Positions 8,622 through 18,700 of a stretch of DNA of 64,000 nucleotides are shown here, piece by piece. Source of the stretch: Methanobacteriota archaeon (GTDB lineage Archaea; Thermoplasmatota; Thermoplasmata; UBA10834); contig CP070748.1 of the NCBI GenBank assembly GCA_020348345.1, forward strand, positions 975,851 through 1,039,850. Reading direction: 5' to 3'. Each line of letters opens with the position of its first letter. Position 1 is the stretch's first letter. The translations under genes and the position numbers were made by a program. The notes under the pieces were generated by a model. It saw only the letters and a program-made list of their open reading frames with translations. It was not told where the DNA came from and did not search any database.

Positions 8622-10009
8622 CTTGCGCCACCTGTTTCTTCCGTCGCCTGCTCCAGAGACTGGCCCACTTTCTGGAGGTGGCAGGATACCCAGTGTCCTT
8701 CGGATATGAACACTGGCTTCGGCTCCTCAGTCTTGCAGATGTCCATCATGAACGGACATCTCGGATGGAATCTGCATCCAGGCGGTATGTTCGACGGATC
8801 GGGCCTTTCGCCCTTCAAGATTATCTTGTCAGTCCTGTCCTTGGGATCGGGAGTCGGAACGACAGATATCAGCGCTTTTGTGTAAGGATGCTGCGGATTC
8901 TTGATTACCTTCTCGGTCGGGCCGAGCTCGACGATCTTGCCCAGGTACATGATTCCGATACGGTCGCTGAACACATACGCCACACCGAGGTCGTGTGTGA
9001 TGAACAGGAAGGACAAACCCTTCTTCTCCCTGAGGTCGAGCATCAGCTTCAGTATCTCGGACCTTATGGACACGTCCAGCATCGACACGGGCTCGTCTGC
9101 CACTAGGAAGTCTGGGTCCAGCACGAGCGCGCCTGCGACTCCTACCCTCTGCCGCTGCCCGCCAGAAACCTCGTGAGGATATCTCCACATGAAGGCCTTC
9201 GGAGGTCTGAGGCCGGCGTCCTCCAAGGCTTTCGTTACTTTCGCTTCCCTCTCTGCCTCGTTCGCGCCTATGCTATTGACCACCAGCGGCTCCGCGATTA
9301 TGTCATAAACAGACTGTTTCGGGTTCAACGATTCGTACGGATCCTGGAAGATGATCTGCAGTTTCTGCCTCATGGCCTTCATGTGGGGCTTGCTTAGAAT
9401 CCGCACATTGATGCCCGCATCCTTGAGAACTTGATCCTTCTTCTCATTCGGCACCGTGGCCATCGTTATCCAGTTCGTCTTGACCTGACTGGTGAACGGC
9501 TTCAATGCCTTCTTGTCTTCCTCGCTTCTAACATCATCCAGAACGAGCTCATCGCCTTCCTCCATCTTGATCTTCGACTTCTTGAGAATCTCATCGATCT
9601 TGTCGTCGCTAAGGCTCGCTCTCGCGCGCTCTAGATTGACGATGTTCTTGACTTCGACGAACTCGTCCCATCTCTCCGGATTGGCGACCTGCACCCTTGC
9701 AGCACCTGCTCTCCTCCTAGACGTGGCCGAAGCAGCTATCTCCTCCAACAACTCGTCCTTGCCTGGGCCGTAGTAGGTAACCTCCCCTCCGGTGGGCTCC
9801 ACCAACCGCAGGATCGCCTTGCCCGTGGTCGTCTTGCCACAGCCCGATTCGCCCACGAGACAGAATATCTCTCTCTCCCTGATGTTGAAAGAGATGCCAT
9901 CGACCGCCTTGACGTACCTCTGCTCCTCCGACAGGATGCTCTCTATGAAGCCCCTCCTGACGGGGAACCACACTCGCAGATCCTTGACCGTGATGATATT
10001 GTTAGCCAT
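8618..10009 (-). CDS. oppF: oligopeptide/dipeptide ABC importer ATPase, OppF type, with a large insertion
   Basis: The 463 residues hold Walker A (GESGCGKTT at 53-61), Q-loop (FQDPYESLNP, Q222), signature VSGGQRQRV near 281-289, Walker B near 301-306 and the C-terminal oligopeptide-type zinc-like motif CRFHPRCPF. OppF proteins are usually about 320-350 residues. The excess is an insertion at about residues 86-208 between the Walker A region and the Q-loop, rich in charged residues and apparently two small alpha/beta units. It begins 6 nt after OppD. The complex energises peptide import at the inner face of the membrane. No permease is adjacent; matching permeases are encoded at 48.4-50.4 kb. 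Confidence 0.9.
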   Translation of the reverse strand: MANNIITVKDLRVWFPVRRGFIESILSEEQRYVKAVDGISFNIREREIFCLVGESGCGKTTTGKAILRLVEPTGGEVTYYGPGKDELLEEIAASATSRRRAGAARVQVANPERWDEFVEVKNIVNLERARASLSDDKIDEILKKSKIKMEEGDELVLDDVRSEEDKKALKPFTSQVKTNWITMATVPNEKKDQVLKDAGINVRILSKPHMKAMRQKLQIIFQDPYESLNPKQSVYDIIAEPLVVNSIGANEAEREAKVTKALEDAGLRPPKAFMWRYPHEVSGGQRQRVGVAGALVLDPDFLVADEPVSMLDVSIRSEILKLMLDLREKKGLSFLFITHDLGVAYVFSDRIGIMYLGKIVELGPTEKVIKNPQHPYTKALISVVPTPDPKDRTDKIILKGERPDPSNIPPGCRFHPRCPFMMDICKTEEPKPVFISEGHWVSCHLQKVGQSLEQATEETGGAS

Positions 10010-10015
10010 CCTTGA

Positions 10016-10975
10016 TCACCCCGCCTTTACGAAATGGCAAGCAGCATAGTGGTTCGGCCGCACCTTGATCAATGGCGGCTCCTCCTTCTCGCAGATCTCC
10101 TTTGCCATGTAGCATCTATCGGCAAACCTGCACCCTGGCGGCGCCTGAATGAGGTTGGGCGGATTTCCGGCGATGGAAGCAGGCATCGTCTTGTCACCTT
10201 TGATGTTCGGGAAGGCGCCGATCAGTCCTTTCGTATAGGGGTGCTGCGGGTGTCTGAACACCTCGACCGAATCTGCCTTCTCGACGATCTTGCCTGCGTA
10301 CATGATGCACAGTGTCTCGCAGGTCTCTGCGAGGACGGAAAGGTCGTGAGAGATGATGATCATCGCTAGGTCCAGCTCCTTCTGGAGGCTCTTCATGAGC
10401 TGAAGGATCTGGGCTTGAATCATCACGTCGAGCGCGGTCGTCGGCTCGTCAGCGATGACAAGTCTGGGCTTGCACGCGAGAGCCATGGCGATCATGACCC
10501 TCTGTCTCATCCCGCCGCTGAACTCATGTGGATAGTCTCTGATTCTGTTTGGGCTGATTCCCACGAGTTCGAAAAGCTCCTTGACCCTCTTCGTGGCTTC
10601 CTCTTCTTCGACATCCTCGTGCAGAAGGATTGGCTCGGAGATCTGGTCGCCCACACGCTTCACCGGATTGAGCGCGTTCATTGCGCCCTGGAAGACGATT
10701 GAGATGTCACGCCACCTGATTGCCCTCAGCTTCTCGCCGGTGACCTTCGCCATGTCCTGGCCCATGAAATTGATCTTGCCTCCCGCGATGTATCCGTTCG
10801 CGGGCAACAGCTTCATGATCGACAGGGCAGCTGTCGTCTTGCCACATCCCGATTCGCCTGCAAGGCCCATCGCGTGTCCCTTTTCGACATCGAAATCGAC
10901 GCCGTCAACGGCCTTCAGCGTTCCTTCCTGTGTTTTGAAGTATGTCCTGAGCCCTTTGACTTCCAACAAGCTCAT
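10016..10975 (-). CDS. oppD: oligopeptide/dipeptide ABC importer ATPase, OppD type
   Basis: This 319-residue ATPase has Walker A GESGCGKTT, Q-loop VFQGAMNALNP, signature FSGGMRQRV, Walker B LVIADEPTTALD and the C-terminal OppD/DppD motif with CRFADRC and CHF cysteines. The length is standard and there is no insertion, unlike its partner OppF downstream. It is first in the oppD-oppF-dmpA-M20 gene string on the minus strand. The 265 nt upstream (10976-11240) carries no gene, and I could not identify a convincing TATA box there. Confidence 0.92.
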   Translation of the reverse strand: MSLLEVKGLRTYFKTQEGTLKAVDGVDFDVEKGHAMGLAGESGCGKTTAALSIMKLLPANGYIAGGKINFMGQDMAKVTGEKLRAIRWRDISIVFQGAMNALNPVKRVGDQISEPILLHEDVEEEEATKRVKELFELVGISPNRIRDYPHEFSGGMRQRVMIAMALACKPRLVIADEPTTALDVMIQAQILQLMKSLQKELDLAMIIISHDLSVLAETCETLCIMYAGKIVEKADSVEVFRHPQHPYTKGLIGAFPNIKGDKTMPASIAGNPPNLIQAPPGCRFADRCYMAKEICEKEEPPLIKVRPNHYAACHFVKAG

Positions 10976-11240
10976 GGTTCAATTCCCCCTTAACAATTAG
11001 AGTTGTCGTCTGTATCGTTTTCCGAAATGGGACAAGGCATAAGAATGTATGCCTTTTCCCACTCTGGACAACCGGGAAATCGAAGAATGCTATAAATGCG
11101 TATCGATATGACTCATTTTGGCGTCAATAGCAGCAGCAAAGCTCACGCGAGCCATGTGAATGCTGTCTCCGGCGCTGTGCCAGAGTGATTCGCCGATTTC
11201 TTGCAGCGTGAATGCATCCGTAGTTGCCGGCTCGATGCTT

Positions 11241-12155
11241 TCAACCAGGCTTCCGGTACCGAATTTCGACAACATCCAGATCATGAGCCACAACTGAGTG
11301 GGGGAACACGCTTCTGGCCTCCGCAAGCAGAACTGAGTCATCATCGTATCTTGGGCTGATGTGAGTAAGATACAGAGTGGCCACCCCGGCGTCCTTCGCG
11401 ACCTTTGCTGCCTGCGCTGCGGTTGAATGGCCGAACTCGTCGGCCAATCGGGCATGCGTCGAGTCAAGCGTCCCATCGTGGATGAGCATGTCGGCACCCG
11501 CAGCCATCTCCGTCACGGACTGACATGGCCGAGTATCGCCGCTGTAGACCATCTTCCTCCCTGAGCGCTCCTGACCGATCACGTCCTGTGGCTGAATGGT
11601 CCTTCCATCGACTGTCACAGGCCTGCCCTCCTGAAGGTCCCTGTACTTCGGGCCCGCAGGGATTCCGAGCTCTTTCGCACGCTGGATGTCGAATCTGCCT
11701 CGTCTTGGTTCCTCCTCGACGGCAAATGCCAACGACGGGACATTGTGTGACGCCTCTGCCACAGAGACATTGAATGAACCGAGGTCGATGTTCTCACCGG
11801 GAGCGAGCTCCTTCGCGATAACGTCAAACTGACTCCGGAAATGTCCGAGGTTCAACATGTCTCGCACCGTCTCGATGGTCTTATCTGGGCCAAAAACCTG
11901 CAGAGCCTCTGTTCTGCCGTTGAGACTCATGCTCTGTATCAGCCCAGGGAGTCCCAGGAAATGGTCCGCGTGGAGATGCGTGAAAAACACAGCGCGAATG
12001 CGCATGAACGATACCGGCGAGATGGTCAGCTGCCGCTGAGTGCCCTCTCCGCAGTCGAACATCACTACATCTGGACCAATCTGTGTCGTGACTGAAGAGA
12101 CATTTCTCTTCTTCGATGGATATGTCCCTCCAGTTCCGAGGAATACAACCCTCAT
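11241..12155 (-). CDS. rnz: ribonuclease Z (tRNA 3'-processing endonuclease)
   Basis: The 304-residue protein is a metallo-beta-lactamase-fold RNase Z. It has the N-terminal FLGTGGTYPS strand, metal-binding HLHADHFLGLPGL, H in EASHNVPS, D in YSGDTRP and the final HISPRYDD, where the HxSxRY signature is typical of the tRNase Z group. The loop PKYRDLQEG belongs to the tRNA-contacting part. It cleaves pre-tRNAs after the discriminator base in the cytoplasm. Its ATG overlaps the TGA of the upstream MFS transporter by 4 nt (ATGA), so the two are probably translated from one mRNA. Confidence 0.94.
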   Translation of the reverse strand: MRVVFLGTGGTYPSKKRNVSSVTTQIGPDVVMFDCGEGTQRQLTISPVSFMRIRAVFFTHLHADHFLGLPGLIQSMSLNGRTEALQVFGPDKTIETVRDMLNLGHFRSQFDVIAKELAPGENIDLGSFNVSVAEASHNVPSLAFAVEEEPRRGRFDIQRAKELGIPAGPKYRDLQEGRPVTVDGRTIQPQDVIGQERSGRKMVYSGDTRPCQSVTEMAAGADMLIHDGTLDSTHARLADEFGHSTAAQAAKVAKDAGVATLYLTHISPRYDDDSVLLAEARSVFPHSVVAHDLDVVEIRYRKPG

Positions 12156-13273
12156 CGTCTCATCCCTGAAGGCCTCGTCAGACGATAAAGCTCTCCCGAC
12201 CGGAGAAGCTCATAGACGAACACTGCCATCGCAACTACAGCCATTGCCGAGGCCGCGAGCATGGTACTTCTGAAGCCGATCGCCGCTGCCGTGAATCCCC
12301 CGATCAGCGGACCGAGTATTCCCGAGATGCTCATCATTCCTGCCAGCAATCCCGTTGCTGTCGCCCTTTCGGCGCTCTTTCCCATCACGTATCTCAGGCT
12401 TCCGACATACAGGCTGGCCCAGGAGCTGGCCAGCAGCACCTGCGCCGGAATCACCTCCCAGTAGTGGTCTGTGAGGGCGAATATCAGAAAAGTCACGGCC
12501 GACGCTCCAATGCCATACGCAACGAGGAGTGGAGGGTCGAACCGGTCGATGAAGTTCATTATCATAAACTGGCTGAACGCGTTCACGGCGTAGACGGCAC
12601 CTACGAGAGCCTCATTGGCCCCGATACTGATGAGGAAGAGCGGGTAGGTGACCCATATCATGTTCGCTCCGGTGTGCCGGACGAGCATTGCCGCGTAGAC
12701 GGGGGCGTTCTCTCTTATCACCCTTACAGGGAACTTGGGGACATGCATCCTGCGTTCCTTTGGGAACGGCAGGGTCAGCGCGATCCCGAACGAAACCATG
12801 AGGATGATGGCGCAGTAGAAGAAGGCCCACTCGTATAGCGCTCCGAACATGCCGATGCCGAGGCTTCCAAGGCCCCATCCCGCGGCACCCCACGAGCTGA
12901 ACTTGCCCATCTTGCTGTTCGTCTCGTACGCATATGCGAGCAGCGCTGCCGGGAACATTCCGGCGGAGAATCCCAGGAGAATTCGGGCTACTACGAACAG
13001 GTGCAGGGAATCAAGCCACAGCGTCAGCACATGAAGGAGCGTCACCACGGAGCTGAGGCCAAGGCCCAGCAGCAAGACGATCCGCCTCCCGTAGATGTCC
13101 GCTGCGCGTCCGCAGGCATAGCTCGAGAGGAAGCTCGCAGTGGCGAATACGCCGACGACCATGCCGATGACGCCTTTCGAAACTCCGAAGTCCTCAGACA
13201 GTATGATGGGGACGAGGATTATCGGGCCGAACGTACCCGCGCTAGATAGAAGCTGAATGGCCTCGGGCCGCAT
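12152..13273 (-). CDS. major facilitator superfamily transporter
   Basis: The 373 residues form 11-12 hydrophobic segments with the MFS motif A (GRAADIYGRRIVL) after the second segment and a related loop in the second half. The length is at the low end for the superfamily, and the N-terminus begins close to helix 1. The substrate cannot be told. The gene overlaps RNase Z by 4 nt, a coupling that probably reflects genome compactness. Nothing in the sequence indicates drug versus metabolite specificity. Confidence 0.82.
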   Translation of the reverse strand: MRPEAIQLLSSAGTFGPIILVPIILSEDFGVSKGVIGMVVGVFATASFLSSYACGRAADIYGRRIVLLLGLGLSSVVTLLHVLTLWLDSLHLFVVARILLGFSAGMFPAALLAYAYETNSKMGKFSSWGAAGWGLGSLGIGMFGALYEWAFFYCAIILMVSFGIALTLPFPKERRMHVPKFPVRVIRENAPVYAAMLVRHTGANMIWVTYPLFLISIGANEALVGAVYAVNAFSQFMIMNFIDRFDPPLLVAYGIGASAVTFLIFALTDHYWEVIPAQVLLASSWASLYVGSLRYVMGKSAERATATGLLAGMMSISGILGPLIGGFTAAAIGFRSTMLAASAMAVVAMAVFVYELLRSGELYRLTRPSGMRR

Positions 13274-13342
13274 GGTTCCGAATTGAGCGGAAGTATATGC
13301 AAATTTCGGGCGTAAGAGTCTGCTAGGCCACCGGCTTGACCG

Positions 13343-13561
13343 CTACCAGTCGAGGCGTTCTAGCGCTCTGTCCTTCTTGGTCTTCTTCTTGAATTCCCTG
13401 TAGTGATCTTTGCAGAGGCGAGCGTTTCTCGAAGGCTCTGACGATACAGAGATGCCAGCCTTCTCAACCTTCCTGCCGCTGACGGATCTGGTCGCCTCCT
13501 TATCGCAGTTGCTCACATCGCAGGTTCTCTTCCTCTCCGTCGAGTGTCTGGGCGAGGCCAT
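13343..13561 (-). CDS. small basic four-cysteine protein, probable zinc-binding, unknown function
   Basis: A 72-residue protein (81 if the ATG at 13588 is used) contains CDVSNC and a later LCKDHY, a pattern able to bind zinc, and ends in a Lys-rich stretch (FKKKTKKDRALERLDW). I do not recognise a named family. Short proteins with this layout are probably nucleic-acid or ribosome associated. A longer frame up to 13858 runs through the epimerase gene on the other strand and is not credible. It is divergent from rpe, and the AT-rich element at 13633-13640 could serve both directions. Confidence 0.55.
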   Translation of the reverse strand: MASPRHSTERKRTCDVSNCDKEATRSVSGRKVEKAGISVSSEPSRNARLCKDHYREFKKKTKKDRALERLDW

Positions 13562-13632
13562 ACGAAGCGAGTAAGAAGACTCCATCATTAATATCGTTTC
13601 TGTTGCGTATGTCCAACGAGCAGACCAAAGCC

Positions 13633-13640
13633 ATAATATC
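13633..13640 (+). promoter_or_regulatory. TATA-like element of rpe, possibly bidirectional
   Basis: ATAATATC is centred about 27 nt before the ATG of rpe, the spacing expected for a leaderless transcript. Read on the other strand (GATATTAT) it sits about 50-75 nt ahead of the divergent small zinc protein and could drive it too. Confidence 0.5.
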
Positions 13641-13663
13641 GCTCTGAGCCGTTCTGGCCCTTG

Positions 13664-14332
13664 ATGCCGGAGGTAGCACCGTCGATTCTCGCAGCGGACT
13701 TCTCGAAGCTTGGAGAGGAGGTGCGAAGGGTGAGCGAGGCGGGTGCGGACTACATCCACATCGACGTTATGGATGGCGTTTTCGTGCCAAACATAACCAT
13801 TGGGCCCGCGGTCGTTCAGAGCATCCGACAACACTCGAAGCTGCCGTTCATCTCGCATCTCATGATCTCACATCCGGAACGGCATATTGACGCCTTCGCC
13901 AAGGCCGGATCCGATATCATAGAGGTGCATTTTGAGGCTGAGCAGGACGACGTGCGTGAAACGCTCAGAGCGGTACGGCGCGCAGGGTGCAGAGCAGGCC
14001 TGGCAGTGAATCCGCCAACCCCGATTGAGGATGCATTCGAATACCTGGACGATGTGGATCTATTGCTGATAATGTCGGTCAATCCGGGATTTGGAGGCCA
14101 GAAGTTCATTCCGGACGTGTTGGCCAAAATACCAGGCGTCAAGCAGGAGCTCTTGAGACGAGGGTTGAGAACGCCGATCGAAATCGACGGCGGAATCAAC
14201 GATAAGACGGGAGCGATGGCATCGGAGGCGGGAGCCGACATTCTCGCTGCAGGAACCTACGTGCTCAAATCGGAAAGCGCGAGAACCGCGATTGAAACCC
14301 TCCGAGGGACGAGTGGACAGTCAAAGCATTAA
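13664..14332 (+). CDS. rpe: ribulose-phosphate 3-epimerase
   Basis: The 222 residues form the compact TIM barrel of this enzyme: APSILAADF at the start, the metal and catalytic residues in HIDVMDG, SHLMI, MSVNPGFGGQ and EIDGGI. It interconverts ribulose-5-phosphate and xylulose-5-phosphate in the non-oxidative pentose phosphate pathway. I prefer the ATG at 13664 over the TTG one codon upstream because the TATA-like element lies exactly one promoter length before it. A small membrane protein gene and fen follow on the same strand. Confidence 0.94.
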   Translation: MPEVAPSILAADFSKLGEEVRRVSEAGADYIHIDVMDGVFVPNITIGPAVVQSIRQHSKLPFISHLMISHPERHIDAFAKAGSDIIEVHFEAEQDDVRETLRAVRRAGCRAGLAVNPPTPIEDAFEYLDDVDLLLIMSVNPGFGGQKFIPDVLAKIPGVKQELLRRGLRTPIEIDGGINDKTGAMASEAGADILAAGTYVLKSESARTAIETLRGTSGQSKH

Positions 14333-14363
14333 TATCGAAGATTGTCTTCAAGGGCTGAGGACC

Positions 14364-14546
14364 ATGGCTTTCAGTATAAGTAAGCATCCGATGATATTCT
14401 TCGTCACCTTCCCACTCCCGGCGTTGCTCATGGTCCTTGGAGCGATCTTCAATGCGAGTGCGTTCCTGTTCATCATCTGCGGAACATGGCTCGGAGTCGC
14501 TATGATGATTCTCTATCTCCCGATTGAGACAGACTCGGAACAGTGA
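14364..14546 (+). CDS. small two-helix membrane protein, unknown
   Basis: A 60-residue product made almost wholly of two hydrophobic segments (MIFFVTFPLPALLMVLGAIF and the following AFLFIICGTWLGVAMMILY) with a short acidic tail. It starts 32 nt after rpe and is preceded by an ATTAATAT box at 14328-14335, about 32 nt before the ATG, so it may have its own near-leaderless promoter. It ends 65 nt before fen. I do not recognise a family. The simple hairpin layout suggests a small membrane subunit or stress protein, but this is speculation. Confidence 0.55.
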   Translation: MAFSISKHPMIFFVTFPLPALLMVLGAIFNASAFLFIICGTWLGVAMMILYLPIETDSEQ

Positions 14547-14611
14547 TGTCGCGCTCGCGAAGGATATGCCCGAACGAAACATCTAATGCCTGCGCCACTA
14601 TGCTATCCATC

Positions 14612-15631
14612 ATGGGCGTGGACATCTCCGTTCTTGTCAAGGGTGCTCCGCTACGACTCAGTGATTTGGCGGGCAAGGCTGTGGCTATTGACGCGTTCAA
14701 CACCCTCTATCAGTTTCTGACAACGATCCGGCAGCCAGACGGAACTCCTCTCAAGGACAGGGAAGGCAGGGTCACATCCCATCTCTCAGGATTGCTCAGC
14801 CGGAATGCGGCTTTGCTGGAGATAGGGCTCAAGCCTGTGTACGTGTTCGACGGCAAGCCACCGAAGCTTAAGGAGAGGACCATCGCGGCTCGGAGAGAGG
14901 CTAGAAACGCTGCCGAACGCGAGTGGAAGGAAGCCGTTGCAGTGGGCGACATGAAGAGGGCGAAGACGAAGGCGTCGCAATCGACGAGGCTGGATGATGA
15001 CATGATCGCGGAGGCCTTGGCCCTCCTGAACGCTTTGGGGATACCGTCGGTGAATGCTCCGGCGGAGGGAGAGGCTCAGATGGCATTTATGGCATCAAGG
15101 CGAGACGTATGGGCAGGCGCGTCTCAGGACTTCGACGCGTTGCTCTTCGGGACGCCGATGCTCGTGCGTAACCTGACCCTCTCGAAGAAGAGGCGGATGG
15201 CGAGTGGCGAACGGGTTGATGTGGTGCCTGAGCTGGTGGAGCTCGATAAGGTGCTGTCATCGCTTGATCTCAGTCGAAAGCAGTTGGTAGACCTCAGCAT
15301 TCTGGTGGGCACCGATTTCAACGAAGGGGTTCCAGGAATCGGGCCGAAGCGCGCTTTGAAGTTGCTCAGGGAGTTCGGATCGCTTGAACGCGTGTCTGCA
15401 GAGCGCAGGGCGGCAGTTCCCCAGGGCTTCGAGGAAGTGAGGAGCGTCTTCCTCGAGCCAGAGGTGACGGAGGACTACTCGCTGTTCTGGTCGCTGCCGG
15501 ATGAGGAGGCCGTCAGAAGGCAGCTGTGCGATGACCGCGGATTCTCTGTCGACAGGGTCAACAGTGTCCTGTCGAGACTGCGCGCGATACCGCAGTCATG
15601 CGAGCAGAGCAGCCTCGACAGATGGGGTTAG
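14612..15631 (+). CDS. fen: flap endonuclease 1 (FEN1/XPG family)
   Basis: The 339 residues follow the archaeal FEN1 plan: MGVDISVLVKG at the N-terminus (this decides the start; ORFs reaching 14543 add a non-conserved tail), N-domain acidic site AIDAFNTLYQF, VFDGKPP, the I-domain site EGEAQMAFMA and SQDFDALLFG, VGTDFNEGVPGIGPK (helix-two-turn-helix) and a C-terminal PCNA-interacting tail. It removes 5' flaps during Okazaki fragment maturation and repair. The tail QSSLDRWG ends in Trp-Gly where the PIP-box usually has two aromatic residues, so sliding-clamp binding may be weak. Confidence 0.95.
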   Translation: MGVDISVLVKGAPLRLSDLAGKAVAIDAFNTLYQFLTTIRQPDGTPLKDREGRVTSHLSGLLSRNAALLEIGLKPVYVFDGKPPKLKERTIAARREARNAAEREWKEAVAVGDMKRAKTKASQSTRLDDDMIAEALALLNALGIPSVNAPAEGEAQMAFMASRRDVWAGASQDFDALLFGTPMLVRNLTLSKKRRMASGERVDVVPELVELDKVLSSLDLSRKQLVDLSILVGTDFNEGVPGIGPKRALKLLREFGSLERVSAERRAAVPQGFEEVRSVFLEPEVTEDYSLFWSLPDEEAVRRQLCDDRGFSVDRVNSVLSRLRAIPQSCEQSSLDRWG

Positions 15632-15687
15632 AGCGCAAGAATTCTGCGCTATCCAGTAGTTTGCGGACCTGATTATTGTCGCACTAT

Positions 15688-15698
15688 CTTTAAAATAC
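15688..15698 (+). promoter_or_regulatory. TATA-box promoter of ileS
   Basis: CTTTAAAATAC lies about 38 nt before the first ATG of ileS, placing the transcript start near 15718 and giving a short leader containing GGAAGA. Confidence 0.55.
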
Positions 15699-15730
15699 CT
15701 GCCATCAATATGGTCTACGGAAGATAGATT

Positions 15731-18700
15731 ATGCGCCAAGTGGACATGAACTACTCCCCCGTCCAGTTGGAGAAGGATATCAGGACGAAGTGGGAGGAGG
15801 ACCGAACGTATGAGAAGGTCAAGAAGGCCTCAGAGTCAGGCAAGCCCTACTACATACTGGACGGTCCACCCTACACCACGGGCTCGATCCACATTGGCAC
15901 TGCCTGGAACAAGGTGCTGAAGGATTGCGTGCTGCGCTTCCGAAGAATGCAGGGTCTGAACGTGAGAGACCAACCAGGCTATGACATGCATGGCTTGCCT
16001 ATCGAGGTCAAGGTCGAGCAGTCGATGAACATAACGTCCAAGAAGGAGATCGAAGAGCAAGGAATGGACAGGTTCGTGGAGACCTGTCGCGATTTTGCGC
16101 AGAAGTTCAAAACCAGGATGACAGACGAGTTCAAGCAGCTCGGAGTGTGGATGGACTGGGACAGGCCCTACTTGACGGTGGACGCAGCGTACATCGGCTC
16201 GGTCTGGTGGACCATCAAGCAGGCCTATGACAAAGGCCTTCTCACTGTCGATCTGCGCGTGCTCCCGTGGTGTCCGAGATGCGAGACTGCGCTGGCCGAG
16301 GCGGAGATAGAGTACTGGGACGAGACTGATCCGTCGATATACGTCAAATTCCCTCTCGTGGACGCGCCAGGCGAGTACCTGTTGATATGGACAACCACTC
16401 CATGGACGATTCCTGGCAACCTCGCTGCTGCGGTCCATCCCGATTTCACATATGCCCGGATGAAGGTCAGGCGAGGCACAACCGAGGAGATCCTCGTCCT
16501 AGTCGAAAGCCGAGTGGATGAGCTTGTCGAGATCGCCCAGGTCGAGGACGCCGAGATATTGGAGACGGTGAAAGGTGCCGAGCTGGTGGGACTGCATTAC
16601 ACCCACCCTCTGAAGGATCTCATCCCGTACCAGCAGCAGATCACGAACGAGTGGGCCCACGCGATAGTTCCCTCCGAGACGGTCACAGACGAGAGCACTG
16701 GCGTGGTTCACATCGCACCAGGACATGGCCCTGAGGATTTCGAGATAGGAGCGGAATTCGAGCTGGAGCCGTTCTCCCCCGTCGACGAGAGCGGCAAGTA
16801 CACGGACGAAGTGGGCGAGGATCTCGCAGGGATGAAAGTGAGAGATGCCAACGACGCTGTCATGATACACCTCGTCGACAGAGGGGCGATGTTCCACGAG
16901 GGCACCGTCAAGCACAGATATGGTCACTGCTGGCGATGCAAGAAACCCATCATCTACCGAGTCACAGACCAGTGGTTTCTCAAAGTGACTGACTTCAAGG
17001 AAGACCTCGTCGACGCCAACAACAAGGTCACATGGTATCCTGATTGGGCTGGCACGAACCGGCAGAACGATTGGATAGCAAACGCAAGAGACTGGTGCAT
17101 AAGCAGACAGAGATTCTGGGGTACACCCGTGCCCATCTGGACCTGCAGCTGCGGCAACATCCGAGTGGTCTCATCTCTTCAGGAGCTGCGAGAAGCCGAC
17201 GGTTATACAGAGGGCATGGACGTCCACAGGCCATGGATCGACGCACTCACATACAAGTGCGACAAGTGCAGCCAGGTAATGAGACGTGTGCCTGATGTTC
17301 TTGACGTCTGGCTCGATGCGGGCGTGTGCTCGTGGGCGTCACTCGGGTATCCGGCGGAGACAGAGGAGTTCGAGAGATGGTGGCCCAGCGAATGGATCAC
17401 CGAAGCACATGACCAGACCCGAGGATGGTTCTACTCCCAACTCGTGACGGGCGTTCTGGCATTCGGCCGTTCCCCGTACAATTCGGTGCTCATGCATGGA
17501 TGGGCGTTCAACCCTGAGGGACAGGCGATGTCGAAGAGCGAGGGCACTGCCATCGAACCTATCAACGTCGTCAATGCCTATGGCGCCGATTCTTTGAGGC
17601 TTTACATCATGAAGGCGAACGCCCCTTGGGAGGACATTCAGTTCCAGGAGGAGGGCGTCAAATCAGCGAACCGCACCCTCAACATACTGTGGAATGTCTA
17701 CAAGTTCGCGGCTCTGTACATGTCGATCGACGGCTTCGACCCGAAAGCCAGGAACTTGGGCGAATTGAGAGAGTCCATGAAGGCCGAGGATCTGTGGATG
17801 GTGTCTCGGCTCGAATCGTTGAAGCGGGACGTTGCGGGCGCGATGGAGTCCTATGAGATTCACAGGGCAGCGAGGGCCATTGAGACATTAGTTCTGGAGG
17901 ACCTCTCGCGATGGTATGTCAAGCTCGTCAGAGATAGGCTGTGGAAGGAGGGTGAGGATATCGACAAGACGGTCGCTTTCAAGGTGCTTCATGAGGCGCT
18001 ATCCACATGCTCGACACTGTTGGCACCGATTACCCCTCACATAGCAGAGGCCATCCACTCGAACCTCGATAGAGCCGAGGAGAGCGTTCACATGGTGAGA
18101 TGGCCATCGCACAACGCTGATTGGATCGATTCCGAGCTCGACCAGGGGATGGAGCTGGTAAGGGAGATATCCGAGGTAATCGCGCGGGTGCGACAGGAGT
18201 CCAATGTCAACCTCAGATGGCCGCTGAAGAGAATCGTTATAAGGCCTCGAACGGACGAGACCTCGAATGCCCTCCAGCGACTCAAGCATCCTCTGTTGGC
18301 ACAGAACAACATCAAGTCGCTTCAGGTCGTGCCTGTCGGAGAGGAATGGGACGAGATGATGCTGAGTGTCATTCCGAACCCGAACGCGATCGGCAAGGTG
18401 TACCGTCAGTGGTCCAGCAAGATCGCCGTTCTCCTGAAGAACCGCCCCGCCAAGGCCGTCAAGGCTGGCGTGGACAAGGGAGAGTACTCGCTCGGGATTG
18501 AGGGACAGCTGGTGAAGATCCTCCCGAACATGGTGTCGTTCACCTCAACCCTCCCGCCGGACGTCGTCTCCGCGGAGTTCAGCGACGGCATCGTTTACAT
18601 CGACCTCGAGGAGACGCCCGCCCTCCAGGCTGAGGGCTTCGCCCGCGAGGTCATAAGACGGGTCCAGCAGATGAGAAAGGACATGAAGCTTGACGTCGAG

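Noticed and set aside
13562-13858. Extended N-terminus of the small zinc protein
   Set aside because: It runs antisense through rpe and shows no conserved features; the short start is preferred.
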